Source of the DNA: Hymenobacter ruricola
GTDB taxonomy: Bacteria > Bacteroidota > Bacteroidia > Cytophagales > Hymenobacteraceae
Length of the DNA stretch: 64,000 nt
Assembly: GCF_015694525.1 (NCBI RefSeq)
Contig: NZ_JADQDM010000020.1
Coordinates: forward strand, 27,206-91,205
Reading direction: 5' to 3'
The notes beneath the pieces are model-generated. The model had not been told where the DNA came from. It saw only the letters and a program-made list of their open reading frames with translations, and searched no databases. Positions 40,507 to 47,614 of the stretch are shown here, in pieces; position 1 is the first letter of the stretch, and every line of letters starts with the position of its first letter. The translations under genes and the position numbers were made by a program.

Positions 40507-42124
40507 ACTGCTGGCTTTGCTGGCGCTGGTTGCCCTGCTTGAAAGCTGCGCCGCCGTGGCCCCGCCCCTGGGCGGCCCGCGCGACCGCACGCCCCCGCGC
40601 CGCATCGCCAGCTCGCCCGATAGCGCGGCCCGCAACGTGAGCCAGCAGTTCATCCGGCTCACGTTTTCGGAGCCCGTCGTCACCAAAGACCTGAGCAAGA
40701 ACCTGTTCATCACGCCGCAGCTGCCCGAAGACAATTTCTATAAGCTGCGCGAAGACCGCAACTCCGTCACGCTGCTCTTCGAGAAGCCACTGGACCCGAA
40801 CACCACCTACAGCTTTAATTTCCGGGAAGGCGTGGTGGACATCACCGAGGCCCTGCCGGCCAAAAACGCGGTGCTAAACTTCAGCACCGGCGCCGTGCTC
40901 GACTCGGGCAAAGTGGCCGGCACTCTCACCGACGTGCTTACCCTCAAGCCCGTGGGCGAAGCCAGCATCGGCCTCTACCGCGAAGCCGACACGGCCGGCG
41001 TGCGCCGCGGCCGCCCCTACTACACCACGCTCACCGACAAGGACGGCAAGTTCAGCCTCGGCTTTTTGAAGGCCGGGACCTACAAAATCTACGCCGTGGG
41101 CGACAAGAACAACAACGGCCGCTACGACGACGGCGAGAAAATTGCCTACCTGCCCGCGCCCATCACCGTGGCCGGCAGCACCGCCCAGCCCGTTGCCCTC
41201 GCCTTCACCCGCCCCGACCGGCGCCCGCCGCTGCTCACCACCCGCACGCCCAGCCCCACGCAGCTGCGCCTGGCTTTCAACGAAGCCCTGCGCACGGCCG
41301 CCCTGGCCCCGCTCGATGCCGGCGTTTCGGCCACCGCGGTGGCCGAGGCCTTGCAGCTCACCGACCGCGGCCGCGCCCTTATTCTTTTCAAAACGCCCCA
41401 GGTGGGCGACGGCCGCTACCTGCTCAGCATGACGGACAGCACCGGCAACGTGGGCCACGACACCCTGCTGGTAAAGTTTCCGGTGCCGCCGGCCACGGCC
41501 AAAAAGGTGGCCAACCCGCCCCTCTACACCGTGGAGGGCAACCCGCGCAGCGTGTACCCCGAAGGCCAGGTGCGCTTCCTGTTCACGGTGCCGGTGCGCG
41601 TGGCCGCCGGCCAGCCCCTCGGCACGCTGGTGGAAGACTCCGTGAAACGCCGCCCCCTGCGCCTGCCCGCCGACGGCGCCCTCAGCGACGACCGCACCCG
41701 CCTCACCGTCCGCTTCAACAGCAAGGCCACCACCCGCCTGGAATTTCAGCTGGATAGCACGGCCATCACCGCCGTCACGGGCCAGAGCCTGCGCCTGCGG
41801 CCCCTGCGCCTCGGCGTTAGCTCCCAGGATGTGTCCACGAGCCTGTCGGGCACCATCGCCACCAAAGAAAAGAACTTCGAGCTCCAGCTGCTCGACGACA
41901 AATTTCAGGTGGTGAGCAGCCTGGCTTCGCCCAAAGGCAAGTACTTGTTCGCCGACATGCCGCCCGGCACCTACCGCCTGCGCGTGCTGATAGACGCCGA
42001 CGGCGACGGCCACTGGCGCGGCGGCGACCCCAACCTGCTGCTTCCGGCCGAGCCCGTGTACCTCGACCCGCGCCTCCACCAAGTGCGCGCCGGCTTCGAC
42101 GTGGTGGAGCCACTGAGTTTCTAG
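40490..42124 (+). CDS. Ig-like (Big_5) domain lipoprotein
   Basis: 544 residues from the ATG at 40490. Lipoprotein signal (LLALLALVALLESC, Cys near 20). A typical opening GGPRDRTPPRRIASSPDSAARNV leads into a Big_5 domain (QQFIRLTFSEPVVTKDLSKNLFITPQLPE, about 45-140), then a carboxypeptidase-regulatory-like domain (VAGTLTDVLTLKPVGEASIGLY ... GTYKIYAVGDKNNNGRYDD, about 150-240), more Ig-like parts, and a final CpD-like stretch (PPGTYRLRVLIDADGDGHW). Common in Bacteroidota next to methyltransferases. Probably an outer-membrane lipoprotein; function unknown. Confidence 0.85.
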   Translation: MSVRAELLALLALVALLESCAAVAPPLGGPRDRTPPRRIASSPDSAARNVSQQFIRLTFSEPVVTKDLSKNLFITPQLPEDNFYKLREDRNSVTLLFEKPLDPNTTYSFNFREGVVDITEALPAKNAVLNFSTGAVLDSGKVAGTLTDVLTLKPVGEASIGLYREADTAGVRRGRPYYTTLTDKDGKFSLGFLKAGTYKIYAVGDKNNNGRYDDGEKIAYLPAPITVAGSTAQPVALAFTRPDRRPPLLTTRTPSPTQLRLAFNEALRTAALAPLDAGVSATAVAEALQLTDRGRALILFKTPQVGDGRYLLSMTDSTGNVGHDTLLVKFPVPPATAKKVANPPLYTVEGNPRSVYPEGQVRFLFTVPVRVAAGQPLGTLVEDSVKRRPLRLPADGALSDDRTRLTVRFNSKATTRLEFQLDSTAITAVTGQSLRLRPLRLGVSSQDVSTSLSGTIATKEKNFELQLLDDKFQVVSSLASPKGKYLFADMPPGTYRLRVLIDADGDGHWRGGDPNLLLPAEPVYLDPRLHQVRAGFDVVEPLSF

Positions 42125-42157
42125 ACGAGCCTTTTACGCAAAATCTTCCCTTTTCAA

Positions 42158-42215
42158 CGCCCCGCTGGGGCAATGCCGGCTACCGGAAGCCGCGCATTGC
42201 CCCGGCGGGGCGCTT
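42158..42215 (+). terminator. Long hairpin terminator
   Basis: CGCCCCGCTGGGGCAATGC (42158-42176) pairs with GCATTGCCCCGGCGGGGCG (42194-42212), followed by CTTT. It insulates the DnaA-box region from the operon upstream. Confidence 0.7.
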
Positions 42216-42287
42216 TGCTGGCGGGCGGTGGCCGTTGCGGCCACAGAGTCACTTGGCGGGGCCGGCGGCCGCCATGCGGCCGGTTTC

Positions 42288-42926
42288 GTGGAAAACTTAT
42301 GGCCGATTCCAGTTACTGAAGCGGATTTTGGGCGGTAATCCACCTCTTTTCCACGGGCTTTTCCACACGGTTTTGGCGGTGTGGGAAATTTCGGGGATAA
42401 CCTGGTGGAAACATTGGGCTGGCCGGGGGATAAAGCGGGCACAAGTTTTTTTGGCCGTTTGGCACCCCGCACAGGAGGTTTTCCACGGGGATAACCGGGG
42501 ATAACTTCCCCGTACCAGCGGCCCTTCCCACAGGCCCATTTAGGCGGGGATAATAAAAATGTGGAAACCCGGAGGAGATGTTGAAAAATACTACAACCAC
42601 TTATTAATCAGTGAAATATTATCCACAATGCCGGTGGATAGCACGTGGAAAAGGCCTGCATTACCCCCACGTTTTCCCCGCTGGGGATAACCTCTTGCGC
42701 TTATCCACTTATCAACGTCCCTAATGAGTGGAAACAAAAAGAGTTTTTTAGAAAAAAATTTAATCAAAAATTAAAAGTGGGGAAAACCCGGAAAAGGGTC
42801 CAGGCCCGATTCAAGGGTTTGCCCGGGCCCGGACCCTTCCGAGCCTCGGGCATTTTTCAGGTTGAAGCGGCAAGCTTTCCCCAAGCCAACTGCCGGTTTT
42901 CCACAAATTGCGTAAAGCGTGGATAA
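42288..42926. other. oriC: Candidate chromosomal replication origin (oriC)
   Basis: A gene-free stretch packed with DnaA boxes: perfect TTATCCACA at 42619-42627; TTTTCCACA at 42359-42367 and 42897-42905 (both fit TTWTNCACA); near matches TTTTCCACG 42347 and 42479, TGTGGAAAC 42560, GTGGAAAA 42288 and 42645, TTATCCACT 42701, CGTGGATAA 42918. Six same-direction copies of GGGGATAA (42393, 42426, 42487, 42497, 42546, 42683) are present as well. An AT-rich block at about 42726-42776 (AAAAAGAGTTTTTTAG, AAAAAAATTTAATCAAAAAT) would suit an unwinding element. A second box cluster lies at 44065-44107. No ORF of the neighbours' codon style fits here. Confidence 0.75.
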
Positions 42927-42940
42927 AATCGTCCCCGACT

Positions 42941-43435
42941 ATGCCCTTCGATTACACCCTCGATTTCCACACCGTCGACTTCCGCCAGCACCCCGAGCTG
43001 TACCGCGTGGGCCGGGGCGAGCAGGGTGTGTTGCTGGTGCAGCCCTACAAGGGCGAAATTCTGCCGCACTGGCGCTTCAAAGACGCGGCGGTGGCCCAGG
43101 AGTCGTCGGAGGCTATTTACGCGCTGTTTGAGGCGTATTTGAAGGCCCACGACTTTGTGGGGGCCGACATGGCCCGGAAGTTCATCCAGATGGGCTTCAC
43201 GCGGGCCCGGCGCTACGCCAACCACAAGGGCGGCAAGAAGTACGCCGGCCCCGTGCCCGACGACAAAAAAGGCCAGAGCGGCGCCCACGGCCGCGCCGAG
43301 CTGCCCCGCACCACTCATCCCGATGCGGACAAAGTGGAGGCCGCCGCCATTTTCAAGCGCAAATGGGACGAGGCGAAGGCCAACCCGGAATACCTGCGCC
43401 AGAAGGAGGCCTTCATCGAGAAATACGGGAAGTGA
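42941..43435 (+). CDS. DUF4385-family protein
   Basis: 164 residues from the ATG at 42941 (MPFDYTLDFH); the frame is open from 42908 but begins inside the DnaA-box region. DUF4385 pattern: YRVGRGEQGVLLVQPYKGEILPHWRFKDAAVAQ, DFVGADMARKFIQMGFTRARRYANHKGGKKY. The family is small and cytosolic, of unknown function. A relation to chromosome replication is suggested only by position beside the origin candidate. Confidence 0.85.
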   Translation: MPFDYTLDFHTVDFRQHPELYRVGRGEQGVLLVQPYKGEILPHWRFKDAAVAQESSEAIYALFEAYLKAHDFVGADMARKFIQMGFTRARRYANHKGGKKYAGPVPDDKKGQSGAHGRAELPRTTHPDADKVEAAAIFKRKWDEAKANPEYLRQKEAFIEKYGK

Positions 43436-43446
43436 GGGAATAAGTG

Positions 43447-43455
43447 TGTGGATAA
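43447..43455 (-). promoter_or_regulatory. DnaA box
   Basis: TGTGGATAA is the exact reverse complement of TTATCCACA, in the gap after the DUF4385 gene and between the two larger box clusters. Confidence 0.6.
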
Positions 43456-43465
43456 AGTGGCCCGC

Positions 43466-43496
43466 CTGTCATCCTTCGCTACGCTCAGGATGACAG
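43466..43496. repeat. Palindrome, family C (GTCATCCT type)
   Basis: CTGTCATCCT pairs with AGGATGACAG around TCGCTACGCTC, 15 bp after a DnaA box. Confidence 0.8.
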
Positions 43497-43538
43497 TTCC
43501 TAACCAAGCCCAAGGCACCAACAACCCGGCCCCAACCC

Positions 43539-43546
43539 TACCTTTG
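43539..43546 (+). promoter_or_regulatory. Promoter -7 element
   Basis: TACCTTTG fits TAnnTTTG, 24 bp before the ATG at 43571. Confidence 0.55.
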
Positions 43547-43570
43547 CTTACTACCCTTCACCCCAATCCC

Positions 43571-44056
43571 ATGAGCACCCCCCAACCCTCCAGCATCGAG
43601 GAAAACGAAATCATACTGGGCACCGGCATGGGCCCGCTGCGCTTCGGCGCCACCATGGACGAAGTGCGGACCCTGGTGGGCGAGCCCGAAGAAATTGACG
43701 AGTCCGACGACGACGACGACTTCGAACACCAGGCCTGGAACTACCACGAGGAAGACTACCTCCTCTCCCTCTACTTCGACCGCGAAGACGACTTCCGCCT
43801 CAGCTGCATCGAAACCGACAACCCCAACATGCGCCTCTTCGGCGAAGCCATTGCCGGCCTGAGCATCGACCAAGTGAAGGCGCTCATGCAGCGCCACAAC
43901 CAGCCCACGCCCGAGCTCGAAACCATGGAAGAAGGGGCCGTGCGCCTTTCCTACGAGAAGTCGATGATAGACCTGTACTTCGAAGAGGGCGAGTTGCAAT
44001 TCGTCAATTTCGGCGTCTTCATCAACGACGACATGGAAGTGCAGTGGCCCAAGTAA
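43571..44056 (+). CDS. Acidic protein of unknown function
   Basis: 161 residues from the ATG at 43571 (MSTPQPSSIEENEI), supported by a promoter-like element 24 bp upstream. A notable opening, LGTGMGPLRFGATMDEVRTLVGEPEE, resembles the start of small alpha/beta domains found in immunity or SMI1-like proteins, but I cannot assign it. Strongly acidic stretch DESDDDDDFEH at about 41-51. No signal or membrane helix. Lies between the two DnaA-box clusters. Confidence 0.75.
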   Translation: MSTPQPSSIEENEIILGTGMGPLRFGATMDEVRTLVGEPEEIDESDDDDDFEHQAWNYHEEDYLLSLYFDREDDFRLSCIETDNPNMRLFGEAIAGLSIDQVKALMQRHNQPTPELETMEEGAVRLSYEKSMIDLYFEEGELQFVNFGVFINDDMEVQWPK

Positions 44057-44064
44057 AGCCTTTG

Positions 44065-44107
44065 TTATCCACATTTACCCCGGTTTTTGCTGTGGATAAG
44101 TGGATAA
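44065..44107. other. Second DnaA-box cluster
   Basis: TTATCCACA (44065-44073, perfect), TGTGGATAA (44091-44099, perfect inverse) and AGTGGATAA (44099-44107). Together with 42288-42926 this makes a split origin region about 1.8 kb across, with two small genes inside. Confidence 0.65.
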
Positions 44108-44185
44108 GTAACTAAAAACAGTAAGGTTATCCCCCGAATTCCACGTTTTGCTAGCAACTACCTCTTTGCTAACAAACCGCGCAAA

Positions 44186-44222
44186 CAAAAAGGCTGCCCC
44201 ATTGAGGAGCAGCCTTTTTCGT
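44186..44222. terminator. Bidirectional terminator
   Basis: CAAAAAGGCTGC pairs with GCAGCCTTTTTCG around CCCATTGAGGA. It serves the convergent genes at 43571 and 44242. Confidence 0.85.
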
Positions 44223-44241
44223 TGTTGGAGGACTGAACCGG

Positions 44242-45645
44242 CTACCCGAGCACCGCCCGAAACAGCAGGAACAGCAGGCCCGACAGCACCATGGTGACCG
44301 GCAGCGTGAGCACCCAGGCCAACGCAATGCTGCGCACCATGCCGGGGTTGACGTTCTTCACGCCGCGGCTGGCCACCATGCTGCCCGCGATGGACGAAGT
44401 GAGTACGTGCGTGGTGGAGGACGGCAGGTGCAGCAGGGTGCTGGCGCCAATCATGGCGGCCGCCACCAGTTCCGATGAGGCCCCCTGCGCGTAGCTCAGG
44501 TGCTCCTTGCCGATGCGCTCGCCGATGGTTTTTACGATGCGCTGCCAGCCTATCATCGTGCCCACGGCCAGCGAAAGGCTCACCATCAGCAGCACCCACC
44601 AGGGGGCGTAGTCGGTGAACGTTTTCATTTCCGTGGTCGCGTCGTCGTAGGTTTTACGGTCGGCGGTGCTCAGGCTCACTTTTTCGGAGCCGAGGAGCTT
44701 TTTGGCCTTGCTGGTGAGCAGCAGCACGTCGCGGCGAATTTCGAAGCGCGTTTGCAGGGGCAGCTGCTTGATATCGGTTTTGCCCTCGAAAATGCGGTCG
44801 AGGTCGGCGGTTTCGGCTTGGATATCGGCCAGGTTCTTTTGGTCGTTGGGGCTGAGGTCGGCGCGGTTCACGCGGCTCATCACGTACTCCACTTTGGTCA
44901 GCGAGGCGCGCAGGTCGAGCGGGTTCTTGGTTTCGTCGAGGGCGAAGCGGAAGGGCACGATGCCAATCAGAATCAGCATCACGAGGCCCACGCCCTTCTG
45001 GCCGTCGTTGGAGCCGTGGAAAAAGCTCACCAGCGTACAGGTCGTAATCAGGGTGAGGCGAATCCAGAGGGGCGGGGGCTTGCGCTTGTGCGGCTCCTTG
45101 AAAATGGCCTTGCTCGGCACGAAGCGCTTAAACAGAAACATCATGCCGATGGTGAGCGCAAAGCCCAGCAGCGGCCCCACCAGCAGGGCAATGCCGGTTT
45201 CGCTGGCCTTGCTCCAGTTCACGGCCGCACCCTTCGATTCGGGCAGCAGCGAAAAGGCGATGCCCACGCCCAGAATCGACCCGATGAGGGCGTGCGAGCT
45301 CGACGCCGGAATGCCGTAGTACCAGGTGCCCACGTTCCAGATGATGGCGGCCAGAATGAGCGCGCCCACCATGGCGATGCCGTGGTACACGTTTTGGTCG
45401 ACCAGCGTTTCGACGGGCAGCAGGTAAATGATGCCCATGGCCACGCCGATGCCGCCGGCGAACACGCCGATGAAGTTCCAGAAAGCCGACCAGACCACGG
45501 CCACCCACGGCCGCAGCGCGTTGGTGTAAATGACGGTGGCCACGGCGTTGGCCGTGTCGTGAAAGCCATTCACGAACTCGAACGCACAGGCGGCCAGCAG
45601 GCACACGATGAGAAGCAGGAGTACGTGAGGTTCTAAACCAAACAT
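44242..45645 (-). CDS. Inorganic phosphate transporter, PiT family
   Basis: 467 residues from the ATG at 45645 (MFGLEPHVLLLL); the longer frame to 45687 adds no membrane-like residues. PiT signature in both halves: FVNGFHDTANAVATVIYTNAL near 28-48 and SFFHGSNDGQKGVGLVMLILIG near 210-230. Between the halves lies a soluble charged domain (about 250-335, RADLSPNDQKNLADIQAE ... TADRKTYDD), then membrane helices and LPSSTTHVLTSSIAGSM. Proton- or sodium-coupled phosphate uptake at the inner membrane. Transcribed alone, toward the origin region. Confidence 0.92.
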   Translation of the reverse strand: MFGLEPHVLLLLIVCLLAACAFEFVNGFHDTANAVATVIYTNALRPWVAVVWSAFWNFIGVFAGGIGVAMGIIYLLPVETLVDQNVYHGIAMVGALILAAIIWNVGTWYYGIPASSSHALIGSILGVGIAFSLLPESKGAAVNWSKASETGIALLVGPLLGFALTIGMMFLFKRFVPSKAIFKEPHKRKPPPLWIRLTLITTCTLVSFFHGSNDGQKGVGLVMLILIGIVPFRFALDETKNPLDLRASLTKVEYVMSRVNRADLSPNDQKNLADIQAETADLDRIFEGKTDIKQLPLQTRFEIRRDVLLLTSKAKKLLGSEKVSLSTADRKTYDDATTEMKTFTDYAPWWVLLMVSLSLAVGTMIGWQRIVKTIGERIGKEHLSYAQGASSELVAAAMIGASTLLHLPSSTTHVLTSSIAGSMVASRGVKNVNPGMVRSIALAWVLTLPVTMVLSGLLFLLFRAVLG

Positions 45646-45754
45646 AAAAGGCGGGTTTGTGGGAAATTGAGTGTAATCATGGGTCAAAGGTAGGGGGATG
45701 CCTCACTGGCGGCATGTTACCGAATTGTGAACAGGGAGCGTGCTGTGGGCCTCC

Positions 45755-45803
45755 TGTCATCTTCATCTGTCCTTCGCTGCGCGTACGACAGATGAGGATG
45801 ACA
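45755..45803. repeat. Imperfect inverted repeat, family C relative
   Basis: TGTCATCTTCATCTGTC at the left and GACAGATGAGGATGACA at the right, around CTTCGCTGCGCGTAC. Lies between divergent pit and glyS, 62 bp before the glyS start. Confidence 0.75.
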
Positions 45804-45851
45804 AACGGGCGCGCCTTCTACGCACAAGTTTCAGCTTGCGCCGCATCGGCC

Positions 45852-45859
45852 TACTTTTG
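45852..45859 (+). promoter_or_regulatory. Promoter -7 element very close to the glyS start
   Basis: TACTTTTG fits TAnnTTTG and ends 5 bp before the ATG. A TTG at 45836-45838 could be part of a -33 element. The predicted transcript starts at or within a few bases of the start codon. Confidence 0.5.
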
Positions 45860-45864
45860 CAGGC

Positions 45865-47367
45865 ATGAACCCAGCATCTGACCCCGCGCAACTAAAAGAT
45901 ATCGTGGCCCACGCCAAGGAATACGGCTTCGTGTTCCAGTCATCGGAAATTTACGACGGCCTGGCCGCCGTGTACGACTACGGCCCCAACGGCGTGGAAC
46001 TCAAAAACAACCTCAAGCGCCTGTGGTGGGACGCCATGACCCAGCTGCACGGCAACGTGGTGGGCATCGACGCCGCCATTTTCATGGACCCGCGCACCTG
46101 GGAAGCCAGTGGCCACATCGCCGGCTTCAACGACCCGCTGATTGACAACCTCGATAGCAAGAAGCGCTACCGCGCCGACGTGCTGCTCGAAGAAAAAGCC
46201 GCCGAGTACGAAAACGCCGGCGACCCGGAACGTGGCGCCGCCCTCACCGCCGAGATGGGCCGCCTGCTCACGGCCAACGACCTGGCCGGCGTGCGCCAGC
46301 TCATCATCGACGAGAAAATCAAATGCCCCGTTTCCGGCACTGGCAACTGGACCGAGGTGCGCCAGTTCAACCTGATGTTCTCCACCCAGGGTTCGGCCGT
46401 GGACTCGGACGCGCCGCCCGTGTACCTGCGCCCCGAAACGGCCCAGGGCATTTTCGTGAACTTCCTGAACGTGCAGAAGTCGGCCCGCATGAAGATTCCG
46501 TTTGGCATTGCGCAAATCGGCAAGGCTTTTCGGAACGAGATTGTGGCCCGGCAGTTCATCTTCCGCATGCGGGAGTTTGAGCAGATGGAGATGCAGTTCT
46601 TCGTGCGTCCCGGCACCGAAGGCGAGTGGTACGACACCTGGAAGGCCGCCCGCCGCAAGTTCCACGAGGCCATTGGCCTGCCGGCCGAGAAGTTGCGTTT
46701 CCACGACCACGACAAGCTAGCCCATTACGCAAAGGCGGCCGTGGACATTGAGTTTGAATTCCCCTTCGGCTTCAAGGAAATCGAAGGCATTCACTCCCGT
46801 TCCGACTTCGACCTGACCCAGCACCAGAACCTGAGCCGCAAAAAGCAGCAGTATTTCGACGCCGACATCGACCCCGCCACCGGCAAGGCCTACGGCAACT
46901 ACGTGCCCTTCGTGGTGGAAACCTCCGTCGGCGCCGACCGCCTGTTCCTGGCCACGCTCTGCAACGCCTACCAGGAAGAAACCATCACCGAAGGCGAGGG
47001 CGAGGCCCAGCAAACCAAAACCCGCACGTTCCTGAAGCTGCACCCGGCCCTGGCCCCGGTGAAGGCCGCCATCTTCCCGCTGGTGCGCAAAGACGGCATG
47101 CCCGAGAAAGCCCAGGAAATCTTCGACTCACTGAAGTACGACTTCCGCCTCGTGCTGGAGGAGCGCGACGCCATCGGCAAGCGCTACACCCGGCAGGACC
47201 TCATCGGCACGCCCTTCTGCATCGTAGTCGATGGCCAGACCCTCGAGGACAACACCGTGACCGTGCGCCACCGCGACTCGCGCGAGCAAACCCGCATGGC
47301 CATCTCGGAGCTGCGCGCCTACATCGGCGAGGCGGTGAGCCCCCGCCGCATTTTCGAGCAACTGTAG
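45865..47367 (+). CDS. glyS: Glycine--tRNA ligase (homodimeric type)
   Basis: 500 residues. Class II synthetase of the single-chain eukaryote-like type: AKEYGFVFQSSEIYDGLAAVYDYGPNGVELKNNLKR, motif 2 region FRNEIVARQFIFRMREFEQMEMQFFV, GIHSRSDFDLTQHQ, motif 3 ETSVGADRLFLATLCNAYQEE, and the C-terminal anticodon-binding domain (VSP... SELRAYIGEAVSPRRIFEQL). Charges tRNA-Gly. A likely leaderless mRNA because its -7 element is 5 bp from the ATG. A family A repeat starts 7 bp after its stop. Confidence 0.97.
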   Translation: MNPASDPAQLKDIVAHAKEYGFVFQSSEIYDGLAAVYDYGPNGVELKNNLKRLWWDAMTQLHGNVVGIDAAIFMDPRTWEASGHIAGFNDPLIDNLDSKKRYRADVLLEEKAAEYENAGDPERGAALTAEMGRLLTANDLAGVRQLIIDEKIKCPVSGTGNWTEVRQFNLMFSTQGSAVDSDAPPVYLRPETAQGIFVNFLNVQKSARMKIPFGIAQIGKAFRNEIVARQFIFRMREFEQMEMQFFVRPGTEGEWYDTWKAARRKFHEAIGLPAEKLRFHDHDKLAHYAKAAVDIEFEFPFGFKEIEGIHSRSDFDLTQHQNLSRKKQQYFDADIDPATGKAYGNYVPFVVETSVGADRLFLATLCNAYQEETITEGEGEAQQTKTRTFLKLHPALAPVKAAIFPLVRKDGMPEKAQEIFDSLKYDFRLVLEERDAIGKRYTRQDLIGTPFCIVVDGQTLEDNTVTVRHRDSREQTRMAISELRAYIGEAVSPRRIFEQL

Positions 47368-47374
47368 GAAACTG

Positions 47375-47446
47375 TGGCGTGGACTCTGCGAGTCCGCGCA
47401 GGTAGAAACGTTCTCATCCGCGCGGACTCGCAGAGTCCACGCTACC
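47375..47446. repeat. Palindromic repeat, family A (CTGCGAG subtype)
   Basis: GGCGTGGACTCTGCGAGTCC at the left mirrors CGGACTCGCAGAGTCCACGC at the right. Shares the CTGCGAG centre with the copy at 54654. Confidence 0.85.
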
Positions 47447-47453
47447 TGTTTAC

Positions 47454-47487
47454 AAGCCCCGACTCCATGATGAGTCGGGGCTTTTTT
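47454..47487 (+). terminator. Rho-independent terminator after glyS
   Basis: AAGCCCCGACT pairs with AGTCGGGGCTT around CCATGATG, followed by TTTTT. It comes after the family A repeat, so the repeat is inside the glyS transcript. Confidence 0.85.
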
Positions 47488-47520
47488 ATTGATTTCATCA
47501 CATCTTAACGCTTTGCGCAG

Positions 47521-47567
47521 CGAGAGGACGGATTGCCACGCTCCACTTCGTTCCGCTCGCAATGACA
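47521..47567. repeat. Repeat, family D (CATTGCGAG...GGCAATCC type)
   Basis: CGAGAGGACGGATTGCCACG to CGCTCGCAATGACAG. Copies in other orientations at 61518-61563 and 62015-62061. An imperfect inverted structure around CTCCACTTCGTTCCG. Confidence 0.75.
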
Positions 47568-47589
47568 GACGAGGCGCCCGGCCTTGGCG

Positions 47590-47597
47590 TAACTTTG
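47590..47597 (+). promoter_or_regulatory. Promoter -7 element
   Basis: TAACTTTG fits TAnnTTTG, 17 bp before the ATG at 47615, directly behind the family D repeat. Confidence 0.55.
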
Positions 47598-47614
47598 CGT
47601 TTTTGCAGGGTTTT

